Assembly: GCA_050290865.1 (NCBI GenBank)
Contig: JBNKIW010000001.1
Location: forward strand, 124,001-188,000
Length of the DNA stretch: 64,000 nt
Origin: JARRLC01 sp050290865
GTDB taxonomy: Bacteria > Pseudomonadota > Alphaproteobacteria > Rhizobiales > Rhodomicrobiaceae
Direction: 5' to 3'
This document shows, one piece after another, positions 9,764 through 17,810 of this stretch. Each line of letters opens with the position of its first letter. The first letter of the stretch is position 1. The notes beneath the pieces are model-generated. The model did no database searches. It had not been told where the DNA came from and was given only the letters and a program-made list of their open reading frames with translations. A program made the position numbers and the translations under genes.

Positions 9764-10175
9764 TGGGCAGGGCGGCGCTTCACCCGGTTCGAGCCCGGCG
9801 GCCGTTCGTTTCCCGCATTGCCGCGGCGTAAACGCCGGCGATCATCCCTTTGGGATGTGTGCTGCCAGATCGCAGAACGGCCGTATACTGACAGTAGAGC
9901 GTAAATCGTCTGCTTGAAGAGGGGTGGGCGACGCTGGAACTGCAACCCATGAATACACAAGCATAACCTTCAGGAAATTGTATCCGGGCAGCGGCAATGC
10001 GTCCCACTGCTGAAATCTGTTCGGACTATTTCTTAGAACAGGTGGCGGCGCTATTTTTGCATTACTACGACATTATGACACGTATTCTTGCTTTATGCGC
10101 CACACAGTTTCGCCAAAATTTTGATAAACAGTCGGTGGCAATCGATTCGCGGACGTAGGACTGAAAGGGCATGGC
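9764..10175. other. Intergenic region without recognisable gene
   Basis: About 410 bp between the AsmA and TAXI genes. It holds a small perfect hairpin (CATCCC-TTT-GGGATG, 9843-9857) without a following T-run, and turns AT-rich in its second half (about 10020-10140), where the promoter of the TAXI-type gene probably lies. No convincing ORF is seen on either strand. Confidence 0.5.
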
Positions 10176-11465
10176 ATGGCGCTTCGAGGCGCGCTTTTTC
10201 GACTGACTCTTTTCATTGGGGTGTCGGCATTTACGCAGAGTTTGGGTTCCGGCCCCGCCGGAGCCCAGGACTTGATCGAACTGCTGACGGGGGAGCCCGA
10301 AAAGCCTGCTGGTCAGTCTCAGCAGCCCAAGCCGCGTGGCCCCGCGGCAGCCAGAAACTCCGCCTTCGAGAAAGCGAGACGCAAAGCGAACGAGAACGTG
10401 GTGACCATCATCGGCTCGGGGCGGCTGACCGGCGATACGCAGCTTGCCGAAGATATCAGCAACGTCGTCGAGACCATCCCCGGTAACGATCTGCGCGTGA
10501 TCCCCATGCTGGGCAAGGGCGCCGGACAGAACGTCAACGACATGCTCTACCTCAAAGGTATGGACATGGGGATCGTTGACCAGGATATCCTGGCTCATCT
10601 CAAGAAGAAATATCCGGGCCGATATAGGAACGTCGAACGCCTTATAAACTATATCACCAAGATATCCAATATCGAACTGCACGTATACGCCAAACAGAAT
10701 ATCCTCAGCCTGGAAGACCTGAAGGGCAAAAAGATAAGCTGCCTGAAGCCGGACAGCACCGTGGACCTTCTGTGTCATAACCTTTTCAGCGCACTCAAAA
10801 TCGATGCCAAGATCGTGTATGACGACGCCGAGCTGGCGTTGCAGAAGGTGAAGACGGGCAAAATAGCGGCCGCCGCCCGCGCCGCCAGCCCGCCGCTTCC
10901 CGGTTTCGAACGGGTCAAGCCGGAAGACGGGCTGCATTTCGTGCCCATCAACGAGGGAAGTCTGCCCAACAGCGATTTCACCAAGGTGCGCGCGTCCTAT
11001 CTTCCAGCGCGGCTGCGCGCCAAGGATTATCCCGCCCTCATCCCACCGGGCGAGGAGGTGCCGACCATCGCAACGGCGTCTCTTCTCGCGGTTTACGCCT
11101 GGCCGTCCGCTACGCAGCGCTATCAGCGGGTAGAAAAATTCGTGCAGCTCCTTTTCGACAATATGGATCGCCTGCGCAAACCGCCGCGCCATCCCAAATG
11201 GGCCGATGTCAATCTCGCCGCGAAGGTCCCGGGCTGGACGCGATTTCCGGCCGCGCAGGCGTGGCTTGACGCCAAACGCAAGGATATGCAGCGTGTCGCC
11301 GCCGCCGCGAAGGCGAAAGCGAAGGCGAAAGACGCCAAAACGAAAGCCGCATTCCGGCGCTTCCTGGCGCAACAGGCCAGGGTCAGCGGGCGCGCATCGA
11401 CGCAGGAGCAGCGGGAAGCGTTGTACACCAAGTTCGTGCAGTGGTGGGAACAGCACAAGAAATAG
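10176..11465 (+). CDS. TAXI family TRAP-type solute-binding protein
   Basis: The protein starts with a signal peptide (LTLFIGVSAFTQSLGS..AGA, cleavage near residue 31) and is expected in the periplasm. The middle resembles TAXI binding proteins: VTIIGSGRLTGDTQLAEDI, a NVERLINYI segment, AKQNILSLEDLKGKKIS and LFSALKID. At 429 residues it is about 100 longer than usual TAXI proteins because of a Pro/Gln-rich linker after the signal peptide and a Lys/Ala-rich C-terminal helix (about 370-429). No TRAP membrane subunits lie nearby, so it may use a distant permease or act as a sensor. The ATG at 10176 has AAAGGG eight bases upstream. Confidence 0.75.
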   Translation: MALRGALFRLTLFIGVSAFTQSLGSGPAGAQDLIELLTGEPEKPAGQSQQPKPRGPAAARNSAFEKARRKANENVVTIIGSGRLTGDTQLAEDISNVVETIPGNDLRVIPMLGKGAGQNVNDMLYLKGMDMGIVDQDILAHLKKKYPGRYRNVERLINYITKISNIELHVYAKQNILSLEDLKGKKISCLKPDSTVDLLCHNLFSALKIDAKIVYDDAELALQKVKTGKIAAAARAASPPLPGFERVKPEDGLHFVPINEGSLPNSDFTKVRASYLPARLRAKDYPALIPPGEEVPTIATASLLAVYAWPSATQRYQRVEKFVQLLFDNMDRLRKPPRHPKWADVNLAAKVPGWTRFPAAQAWLDAKRKDMQRVAAAAKAKAKAKDAKTKAAFRRFLAQQARVSGRASTQEQREALYTKFVQWWEQHKK

Positions 11466-11663
11466 CAATGACGACTACAGACAATATGTCGCTGGATGGC
11501 GTGTTCATCAGGCTCTCTGCCTGTTGATTCAGGCGCGATCGTGAAATAATGTTACGAATAGTCGTCCCCGTCCGGATAAAATCCTTCCGGACGCCCGGGA
11601 AGAACCTGATGGGCAGTTGATCTGGGGATGTCAGGCTTTTTTCGGTCAAGCAAGGATACTGCC

Positions 11664-12443
11664 ATGAGAAGGCTGTTTGTTGTCCTCCTGCTTGCGGTGG
11701 GGGCGCACGGCGCAAGCTTTCCGCATGCGGGTATTGCCGCGGAGGACACACTTCCCGTTCAGAACATGACGGCGACGCCCGGCAAGCCTCGACCGCTGAC
11801 CCTCAAGGCTCCGGCGGAAGGCGCCGCGGGCGTACGGTTCGTGATGGTGCGTGGCGCGCCCGAGAGCGTCAGTTTCACGGCGGGGTTTCGCGTAAGAGGG
11901 ACATGGCTCATCGCTGCAAAGGACCTCGCCCGCACCCAGCTCGTCACACCGGCCCGTCTCGACACAGGCTTCAGCCTCGAATTCATCTTTTTCAAGGCCA
12001 GCGGCGCGGCGCCGGTGGGGCGCTCGCTGCTGAAAGTGAAGCTCGATACGGCCCGCGCGCCGGACACGACGCAGGCAAGCCACGGCGGGCAGACGCTGAC
12101 CGCTGTCTCGCGCATCGATGATCTCGACTTCGCGCCGCTGCCACGCAAGAAACTGGTCGTATTCAACCCGGCTCAGGAGGCCGAGATGCTGAAGCGCGGG
12201 GAGCGGTACATGCAGCTCGGCGACGTTGCGTCCGCCCGGCTCCTATACGAGGATCTGGCCGCTCACGGCAGCGCCAAAGGTGCACTGGCCATGGGCAAAT
12301 CCTACGACCCGGCGGTTCTGAAGGAGATATTCGTGGCGGGCACCATGGCGCCGGACGCCAAGGCCGCCCGGCTCTGGTACCGGCGCGCCCAGGACATGGG
12401 CGAGGCCAGCGCCGCGAAATATCTCACCGCGCTGACGCCGTAA
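11664..12443 (+). CDS. Exported protein of unknown function with a Sel1-like C-terminal part
   Basis: A 259-residue protein with a clear signal peptide (MRRLFVVLLLAVGAHGASF). The middle region is beta-rich and unknown. The last 80 residues (YMQLGDVASARLLYEDLAAHGS .. AARLWYRRAQDMGEASAAKYL) have the helix pattern of Sel1/TPR-like repeats, which mediate protein contacts. It lies about 200 bp after the TAXI-type gene on the same strand. The downstream hairpin marks the end of transcription. I chose the ATG at 11664 because the hydrophobic signal begins there; a TTG or ATG 12 codons upstream is less likely. Confidence 0.7.
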   Translation: MRRLFVVLLLAVGAHGASFPHAGIAAEDTLPVQNMTATPGKPRPLTLKAPAEGAAGVRFVMVRGAPESVSFTAGFRVRGTWLIAAKDLARTQLVTPARLDTGFSLEFIFFKASGAAPVGRSLLKVKLDTARAPDTTQASHGGQTLTAVSRIDDLDFAPLPRKKLVVFNPAQEAEMLKRGERYMQLGDVASARLLYEDLAAHGSAKGALAMGKSYDPAVLKEIFVAGTMAPDAKAARLWYRRAQDMGEASAAKYLTALTP

Positions 12444-12447
12444 GGGA

Positions 12448-12472
12448 GAGCGGGGTGTATTCGGCCCCGCTC
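12448..12472. terminator. Bidirectional hairpin between convergent genes
   Basis: A perfect 8-bp inverted repeat, GAGCGGGG and CCCCGCTC, with a 9-nt loop sits between the convergent exported-protein gene and the DoxX gene and overlaps the DoxX stop codon. Its GC-rich stem could stop transcription from both sides. There is no long T-run. Confidence 0.5.
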
Positions 12473-12908
12473 AGTTCTTCGCTGCAAAGCGCCCCGCCAG
12501 GAGATGGTCCAGCGAGAGCCGCCCGGCGCCGAATTTCATCAGCACGAGAAGGCTTACCGCCCACACGCCGTGCGTATCGAAGGCGTTCGGATAGACGAAG
12601 ATCTCGATGACCAGCGTCATGAGCAGCATGCCCAGCGCGGCGAAGCGCGTGAACAGCCCGGCGAATAACAGGAACGGCAGCGTCAATTCCGCCGTGGTCG
12701 CCATGTAGGCGGCGATTTCCGGCGGGATCACCGGCAGCTGATATTCCTCGCGGAACAGCGTGAAAGTCGTGCCATCGCTCCAGCGCTCGATCTTCAGAAG
12801 GCCCGAGCGGAGAAAGACCGTCCCGATGGAAATCCGCGCAATGAGCGTGATGAGGTCGTCGGGGATGCGGCGGAAGACGCCGATGAGCTGGAAAATAAGA
12901 GTTTGCAT
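12471..12908 (-). CDS. DoxX family membrane protein, last gene of the bufferin operon
   Basis: A 145-residue DoxX protein with four hydrophobic segments. The FLRSGLLKIERW segment after the first helix and the ALGMLLMTLVIEIFVYPNAF helix are characteristic. DoxX proteins often accompany bufferin genes and are thought to support membrane redox or metal handling, but their biochemical role there is not settled. The ATG at 12908 has AAAGG seven bases upstream and starts 11 bp after the bufC stop codon, so it is translated from the same transcript. Confidence 0.85.
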   Translation of the reverse strand: MQTLIFQLIGVFRRIPDDLITLIARISIGTVFLRSGLLKIERWSDGTTFTLFREEYQLPVIPPEIAAYMATTAELTLPFLLFAGLFTRFAALGMLLMTLVIEIFVYPNAFDTHGVWAVSLLVLMKFGAGRLSLDHLLAGRFAAKN

Positions 12909-12919
12909 GACAAGACCTT

Positions 12920-13723
12920 TCAATTCGCCGGTTTGATCGAGACGCCAGTGAACACTCCAGCGCCGATGAGCGCAGCCAGGGTTTGGATGAGCGAGAAGGT
13001 TTCGCAGGCCGAACTCGCGCTGGTGGCGGCTGCCGCCAGTGTCAGACCGCTTGCAACGCTTTCGATGAATGTCTCGGCACCCGGACCGAGCCGCAGAACC
13101 AGGACCGCCAGCCGCGGGCGGACCACGAGCGCCGCCTCGCCCGGCATTTCCGGACCGATGGGCCGGACTTCGGCATCATGCGTGTTGGTTTCCCAGATCG
13201 ATAGGATGGGATAAGGGGAAGCGACCAGTTGGCAGGAGGGGTGGAGCCGCAACACGGCATCGCCGATGAGGTCGGGAGGAATCGCACCAAGCGCGCCATC
13301 CGCCATCGGCTCGGCATCCGCGGCGTGATAGGCGACATTGCGCGCCCATTCAAGCCGCGCCACATCGGCCAGATAAGGAAAAGGCCGGGCAGGCTCGAAG
13401 GCCTCAAGGAACGCCGGAAACGCGTCGCCATATTCGAAAAGAGCGGGCGAGCGCGGCGGATGGCTTTTCACGAAAGCCAGCGCCGCACCGCGAAAGAAGT
13501 CCTCGCCCACCAGCCGCTCAATCACCGGGAAGCGCGCGGCCAGAGCCTCGGCAAGGCCGTGGAAGACGTTGCTGCGATAGACATTGAAGCGACGCAACGG
13601 CTGGCCAGGCGAATGGCTGGTGACGCCCGGCGGCAGCCCGTCCGCGTGCCACAACAGGCTGGCGGCGAAGGCGGCCTGATCCGCAGTCATGGTCGGCGCG
13701 GTGTGACGGCGATTACGCGGCAT
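12920..13723 (-). CDS. bufC: BufC/HvfC-type partner protein (DUF2063)
   Basis: The N-terminal half carries the DUF2063 pattern (RRFNVYRSNVFHGLAEALAARFPVIERLVGEDFF, with LFEYGDAFPAFL later). The C-terminal part is the usual winged, substrate-binding-like region. BufC/HvfC proteins form a complex with the MNIO enzyme and help it recognise the precursor leader. The gene overlaps the end of bufB by 11 bp, which indicates coupled translation. Length is 267 residues. A second in-frame ATG is 11 codons downstream, but the first has a purine-rich GGACGAG site. Confidence 0.88.
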   Translation of the reverse strand: MPRNRRHTAPTMTADQAAFAASLLWHADGLPPGVTSHSPGQPLRRFNVYRSNVFHGLAEALAARFPVIERLVGEDFFRGAALAFVKSHPPRSPALFEYGDAFPAFLEAFEPARPFPYLADVARLEWARNVAYHAADAEPMADGALGAIPPDLIGDAVLRLHPSCQLVASPYPILSIWETNTHDAEVRPIGPEMPGEAALVVRPRLAVLVLRLGPGAETFIESVASGLTLAAAATSASSACETFSLIQTLAALIGAGVFTGVSIKPAN

Positions 13724-14603
13724 GGCTCGTCCGTTCCTGCCCCTGCCACATGATGCGCTCGGCGCGCTGGGCTTCGGCGAAAAGCACCTCCCAGACCGGG
13801 ATGTCGTTGTCCCATTCGATCAGCGTTGGCAGCGGCCCGCAGCGGCGGATGGCGCGCTCATACAGCGCCCACACAGCATCGGCGACGTTGCGGTCGTGAG
13901 CGTCGATAAGCAGCGGCGCGCCCGCATCGTCTTCGAACGCGGCATGCCCGGCGAGGTGGATTTCGCCCACATGGTCCACGGGGAAGGCGTCGATATAGGC
14001 GGCGGCGTCAAAATCATGATTGCTTGCCGATACATAGACATTGTTTACGTCCAGCAGCAGGCCGCAGCCGGACCGGCGGACCAGCTCGCGCAGGAAATCC
14101 ACCTCGCTCATCTCGCTGGCGCTGAACTGCACATAGGTCGAGGGGTTCTCGATGAGGATGGGCCGCCCGAGCGCCTCCTGCACCTGCACGACGTGCCGCG
14201 CGACATGCGCCAGCGTTTGCTCCGTGTAGGGGAGCGGCAGCAGGTCGTTCAGGAAATAGTCCTCATGCGTGGACCAGGCGAGGTGCTCGGAAAACAGCCC
14301 CGGCTCGTAGCGCTCGACGAGTGCCTTCAGCCGCTGCAAATGCCCTTCGTTCAGTGGCCCCGCTCCGCCGATCGAAAGGCCGACGCCGTGAAGCGACAGC
14401 GGATAGCGTTCGCGCACGCGCTCCAGGTAATGATGCGGCGGGCCGCCCGCTCCCATGTAGTTCTCGGCATGCACTTCGAACCAGCCGATATCCGGCCGGG
14501 CGCCCAGGATATCCTCGTAATGCTGGGGCTTCAGCCCGGCCCCGGCACGTGCCGGAACCGGGGCTGCTGCGCGATGCCCGAGCTTTGCCGCGTCAGACGT
14601 CAT
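13713..14603 (-). CDS. bufB: MNIO family enzyme BufB (DUF692), iron-dependent peptide-modifying oxidase
   Basis: DUF692/MNIO proteins are TIM-barrel multinuclear iron oxidative enzymes that modify cysteines in small precursor peptides. The metal-binding blocks are all present: EVHAENYM, HGVGLSIGG, SEHLAWS, IENPSTY, DVNNVYVSASNH, GEIHLAGHA, DAHDRNV and IEWDNDIP. The 296-residue protein starts at the ATG at 14603, only 5 bp after the bufA stop codon; the open frame continues upstream through bufA but without similarity. Together with bufA and bufC it would convert BufA cysteines to thiooxazoles or a similar heterocycle, as shown for characterised bufferins. The modification in this organism is inferred. 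Confidence 0.92.
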   Translation of the reverse strand: MTSDAAKLGHRAAAPVPARAGAGLKPQHYEDILGARPDIGWFEVHAENYMGAGGPPHHYLERVRERYPLSLHGVGLSIGGAGPLNEGHLQRLKALVERYEPGLFSEHLAWSTHEDYFLNDLLPLPYTEQTLAHVARHVVQVQEALGRPILIENPSTYVQFSASEMSEVDFLRELVRRSGCGLLLDVNNVYVSASNHDFDAAAYIDAFPVDHVGEIHLAGHAAFEDDAGAPLLIDAHDRNVADAVWALYERAIRRCGPLPTLIEWDNDIPVWEVLFAEAQRAERIMWQGQERTSHAA

Positions 14604-14608
14604 GATCG

Positions 14609-14908
14609 TCAGCCTTTGATCGGGGTCAGGGAGCCGTTGCGTGTCGTCCCGTCCTTGAGCGTCACGGTCGTGGACACGCAGGTGCCCTTGGCAACATATT
14701 TCCACGCGGATTTGTCGTAGTCGGCTTTCGACGTGCCCGCGCAGGAATTGTTGCCCGTCGCCGCGCAGTCGTTCTTACCGGCGAGCGAGATGCCGAAGCA
14801 CTTCTCTTTTGCACTATCGTCGGCGGCGGAAGCTGGCGCGAGCGGTGTGGCAAGACCGATGGCGGCGGCGACAGCGCCGGCAAGCGCGAGATTGGCCTTG
14901 TGGGACAT
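14609..14908 (-). CDS. bufA: Bufferin precursor BufA (DUF2282), copper-binding RiPP-like protein
   Basis: A 99-residue DUF2282 protein with an N-terminal signal sequence ending near ASAAD (residues 1-28). The mature part has exactly four cysteines (37, 48, 56, 77) in the DUF2282 spacing: EKCFG, GKNDCAA, NSCAG and KGTC. Known bufferins are exported, modified at the central cysteines by BufB/BufC and chelate copper, protecting the periplasm. I chose the ATG at 14908 (MSHKANLA) since it directly precedes the hydrophobic segment and has GGAG in GGAGAACC upstream. It is the first gene of the bufA-bufB-bufC-doxX operon, expressed from the promoter at 14962-14987. Confidence 0.93.
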   Translation of the reverse strand: MSHKANLALAGAVAAAIGLATPLAPASAADDSAKEKCFGISLAGKNDCAATGNNSCAGTSKADYDKSAWKYVAKGTCVSTTVTLKDGTTRNGSLTPIKG

Positions 14909-14961
14909 GAACGGTTCTCCTTCAATTGCCATCGAGCCGGAAGTGGCCCATGTCTGGCTTT

Positions 14962-14987
14962 TTCGGGAACCGTTCGATTTCTGTTAC
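14962..14987 (-). promoter_or_regulatory. Predicted sigma-F-type ECF promoter for the bufferin operon
   Basis: On the minus strand GTAACA (14987-14982) is followed after 16 bases by CGAA (14965-14962). The same motif with identical spacing faces the sigma factor gene on the other strand. It resembles the consensus I recall for Caulobacter SigF (GTAACC-N16-CGAA). Transcription would start near 14955, leaving a leader of about 45 nt before bufA. Confidence 0.75.
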
Positions 14988-15055
14988 GGGGTTCACGGAA
15001 GCGTGTAATAAGGGGTGGGGGACGGTCACGATGCTGTGACTGGACAAAGCTCCGC

Positions 15056-15081
15056 GTAACATTTTGGGCCGAGGCAGCGAA
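15056..15081 (+). promoter_or_regulatory. Predicted autoregulatory ECF promoter for the sigma/anti-sigma operon
   Basis: GTAACA (15056-15061) and CGAA (15078-15081) are separated by exactly 16 bases, matching the promoter on the opposite strand. The predicted transcription start, about 15088, lies just in front of the sigma factor frame, so its leader must be very short or absent, and any start codon upstream of about 15088 is excluded. Confidence 0.75.
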
Positions 15082-15097
15082 ACAGCGGGTGGATCGG

Positions 15098-15652
15098 GTG
15101 AAAAAACGCGAGACGGAATGGGCGGAGTGGATGCGCCGCGGCCTGGCAGGCGATGAGGCGAGCTATCGCCGTCTGCTCGAAGCCCTCGCTCCCGCTCTGC
15201 GCGTCATCGTGCGCTCCACAGCATCGCGGTTCCGGCTGCCCGCCGCTGATATCGAGGACATCGTGCAGGAGACGCTGCTGGCGGTTCACCTGAAGCGCCA
15301 GACATGGAAGGAAACGGAGCCGCTGACGCCCTGGCTGAGGGCGATCGCGCGCAACAAGATGATCGACGTTCTGCGCAGGCGGGGACGCGGCGGCCGGATC
15401 GATGTCCCCATCGACCGGATGGCGGAAACGCTGGCCGCGCCCGAGCCGGAGGCGCAGCTCTCGCCGCGGGAGACCAACCGGGTTCTCTCGGCGATCAACG
15501 GACGGCAGCGGGACGTGGTTCGCGCCATCGCCGTCGAAGGGCTGACGTCGGCCGAAACCGCGGCTCGGCTCGGCGTGAGCGAAGGCGCGGTCCGCGTGGC
15601 GCTGCATCGCGGGCTGGCCACGATTGCGGCAGCGTTCCGGACAGAAGAGTGA
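15098..15652 (+). CDS. sigF: ECF sigma factor, SigF type
   Basis: The 184-residue protein has sigma region 2 (about 12-90, with ADIEDIVQETLLAVHLKRQTW and PWLRAIARNKMIDVLRRR) and region 4 (about 120-180, with LTSAETAARLGVSEGAVRVALHRGL), the two-domain form of ECF factors. It is followed after 6 bp by a DUF1109/NrsF gene, its probable membrane anti-sigma factor. The start is uncertain: GTG at 15089, GTG at 15098 and ATG at 15131 are in frame. Homologues normally have about a dozen residues before the MRRGLAGDEA block, which favours 15098, and the promoter position rules out longer forms. Confidence 0.88.
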   Translation: MKKRETEWAEWMRRGLAGDEASYRRLLEALAPALRVIVRSTASRFRLPAADIEDIVQETLLAVHLKRQTWKETEPLTPWLRAIARNKMIDVLRRRGRGGRIDVPIDRMAETLAAPEPEAQLSPRETNRVLSAINGRQRDVVRAIAVEGLTSAETAARLGVSEGAVRVALHRGLATIAAAFRTEE

Positions 15653-15658
15653 AGTGTC

Positions 15659-16297
15659 ATGAAGACGGACGAACTCATTCGCGCATTGGCTACCGACGGC
15701 GCCCGCCGTCCGGAGAGCCTTGGCCGGAGTGTTGCACTGGCTCTGGCGGCTGGCGTGCCGGTCTCGGCGGCTATTTTGCTGTTCGGTGTCGGTATCAGGC
15801 CGGATGTGGGCGAGGCGGTTGCGACATGGCAGTTCGATTTCAAGTTCGTGGTGACGCTGACGCTGGCGGCGGCGGGAGCGGCGCTCGCGCTCAGGCTAGT
15901 GCGCCCCGGCGCGGCAGTTGATGCGGCAAAAGCGGCGACGCTGATCGCGCCCGCTCTCCTGGCGGCGGCGATCGTTTATGAACTGGCGACGGTCCCCGCT
16001 GAGACATGGCTGCCGTTGGCGATTGGCACCAACGCCATACACTGCCTGCTGCTCATCCCCTTGTTTTCCGCACCGGTCCTGACGGCACTGCTCTACGCGC
16101 TGAAACGCGGGGCGCCGGGCGAGCCGGGACAGGCGGGCATGGCGGCGGGGCTTTTCGCGTCGGGCATCGGCGCAGCCATCTATGCGCTGCAATGCACGGA
16201 CGACTCGCCGCTGTTTCTGGGCGTCTGGTACACGATCGCCATCGCGCTGGTGGCATTGACCGGCACGGTAGCGGGACGGAAGATGCTGCGGTGGTAA
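15659..16297 (+). CDS. nrsF: NrsF-type anti-sigma factor (DUF1109)
   Basis: The 212-residue protein is an integral membrane protein with about six hydrophobic helices and the DUF1109 opening MKTDELIRALATD. Cysteines at residues 129 and 179 sit at the positions where, as far as I recall, Caulobacter NrsF has the pair needed for metal sensing. It should hold the sigma factor at the membrane and release it on metal stress. It is in one operon with sigF and divergent from the bufferin genes, which makes the bufferin operon the obvious target. Confidence 0.88.
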   Translation: MKTDELIRALATDGARRPESLGRSVALALAAGVPVSAAILLFGVGIRPDVGEAVATWQFDFKFVVTLTLAAAGAALALRLVRPGAAVDAAKAATLIAPALLAAAIVYELATVPAETWLPLAIGTNAIHCLLLIPLFSAPVLTALLYALKRGAPGEPGQAGMAAGLFASGIGAAIYALQCTDDSPLFLGVWYTIAIALVALTGTVAGRKMLRW

Positions 16298-16413
16298 TCG
16301 GCGAGAGCGGCGCTCCGGCGCCCCCCGCAGCGCAGGGCTTGGCGTCCTTCTCCTGTCACCTGTGCAAGAGGAGCCTGAACGCGACGCCCGCGACGTTCCG
16401 CCGATAGAGCCGC

Positions 16414-16440
16414 TCGCGGCCAGGACTCACCCGGCCGCGA
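16414..16440. terminator. Hairpin terminator between the anti-sigma and porin genes
   Basis: A perfect 8-bp inverted repeat (TCGCGGCC and GGCCGCGA) with an 11-nt loop, followed by a second smaller hairpin (GTGCCG/CGGCAC, 16453-16474). The two lie between the convergent nrsF and porin genes and can serve both. No T-run follows. Confidence 0.45.
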
Positions 16441-16484
16441 TATGGAGAGGGGGTGCCGTTCGCCGGAGCGGCACTCACCATGGC

Positions 16485-17258
16485 TTATCGCAGCGGATCG
16501 TACGGCCACTGGACACGGTAGTTTACGCCAACCTTCACCGTATGGATGTCGTTGTCGTGATCGAAGACATCGCCGTCGAGATTGCGGGACTGGTCCTCTC
16601 CGAAATCCATGTAAAGATATTCGACCTTCATCGACCAGCAGCGATGGAACGCGAACTCGGCGCCGCCACCGAGCGCCCAGCCGGTCCGCACCTCGTCGAG
16701 TTTCGTGTAGTCGGTGGGGTCATCCATGCCGTTGACGACGGCACCGGCTTTATTGGTGATGCTGGCGAATGCAAGACCGCCCTTGGTGTAGAACAGCCAC
16801 CGGTCGGCACCGTAGCCGATACGGGCTGTAATCGTCCCATATCCGCCATAATCCGTCTTGGCGAACGCCGTCGTTGTGCGCTTGCTGTCTTCGGCGCCCA
16901 GATAGCCGAGATCGCTCTCCAGACCGAAGACGAAAGCATCCGACTGCCAGTTGTAGCCAGCTTGAACGCCGCCCAGCCAGCCATAGGGGTGGAGTTTGAA
17001 GCCGTTGGTGGCGCCATCGAAGCCACCGCCCATACCGGCGTTGGGGTCGTTGTAGGTCGAGGCACTCCCCCAGCCATAACCGAGGTGCAGACCAATATAG
17101 GGGCCTGTCCAAGTAAAGATCGGCGGCACATAGACGCCGCCGGATTTCATGGGCGCTGGATAATTGCCGAGATCCGCCGCCGCGAGCGGTGCGGCAAGGG
17201 CACCGGAGATGGCGCAGGCGAGCGCAAAACGCGACGCCACACATACACACTTTCGCAT
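16485..17258 (-). CDS. Outer membrane beta-barrel protein, Omp25/Omp31 type
   Basis: A 257-residue protein with a signal peptide ending at AAPLAAADL, followed by alternating strands typical of the small eight-stranded barrels of Rhizobiales: WTGPYIGLHLGYGWG, GGVQAGYNWQSDAFVFGLESDLGYL, GTITARIGYGADRWLFYTKGGLAF, and a C-terminal strand HTVKVGVNYR. The C-terminus WPYDPLR extends past the last strand. Such proteins are abundant structural porin-like outer membrane proteins. The 150-bp region upstream is AT-rich and probably carries a strong promoter. Confidence 0.88.
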   Translation of the reverse strand: MRKCVCVASRFALACAISGALAAPLAAADLGNYPAPMKSGGVYVPPIFTWTGPYIGLHLGYGWGSASTYNDPNAGMGGGFDGATNGFKLHPYGWLGGVQAGYNWQSDAFVFGLESDLGYLGAEDSKRTTTAFAKTDYGGYGTITARIGYGADRWLFYTKGGLAFASITNKAGAVVNGMDDPTDYTKLDEVRTGWALGGGAEFAFHRCWSMKVEYLYMDFGEDQSRNLDGDVFDHDNDIHTVKVGVNYRVQWPYDPLR

Positions 17259-17479
17259 GACTTACCTACACTGTTCAGAGCTAACACTTTCAACACCCTC
17301 AATATTTTTCCCGAAAGGCTACTCTCAACACACGCATCACAACCTTTGCCGGTTCTCATGAGGCGAGGGGCACTCTATCGCGTTTTTCTTGCAAAAGTTG
17401 CACTTATCCACGCCTAATCAACCAGAGGTGTAAAAGGCGGGGTGACGTGTCCGATCGGCCATCCCCGACGCGGAGACCG

Positions 17480-17794
17480 TCATCCGGACTTCGGTCCGGT
17501 GCAGAGGCGGGCGAAGACGAACAGGCGGAGAGCGCTGGACAGACTGGCGTCCCCCCTCACGGCATCGATGGCCGCAACGAGTGTCGCAAGCGGCACGCCC
17601 TCCGCGTCCGCGATACTGCGCAGCCCATCCCAAAACGGCTTCTCAAGCGAGATGGATGTGCGGTGTCCGGCAATGGCCAGCGAGCGCTTGCGCGGCTTCG
17701 CGGCGGCCGTGGCATCCCAGCCGTCGAGGAGGCCGGGGACGCTCCCTCGCCGCATCGCGCCCTTGGGTCCGGGCTTGCTGGACTGGCCGGTCAT
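17480..17794 (-). CDS. Ribbon-helix-helix domain protein
   Basis: A 104-residue protein with a basic N-terminus and an RHH-like segment (RSLAIAGHRTSISLEKPFWDGLRSIADAEGVPLATLVAAID), the form found in many alphaproteobacteria as a single-copy regulator of unknown target. The ATG at 17794 is preferred to a TTG four codons upstream. It lies 16 bp after the exporter gene on the same strand and is probably co-transcribed. Confidence 0.75.
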   Translation of the reverse strand: MTGQSSKPGPKGAMRRGSVPGLLDGWDATAAAKPRKRSLAIAGHRTSISLEKPFWDGLRSIADAEGVPLATLVAAIDAVRGDASLSSALRLFVFARLCTGPKSG

Positions 17795-17810
17795 GCGCTT
17801 CGCCAAACCG

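Noticed and set aside
9843..9857. Hairpin CATCCC-TTT-GGGATG as a terminator of the AsmA gene
   Set aside because: The stem is only six pairs, lies 80 bp after the stop codon and has no T-run.
10065..11468. 467-codon open frame on the minus strand
   Set aside because: Antisense to the TAXI-type gene; the plus strand has a signal peptide, a ribosome binding site and family motifs.
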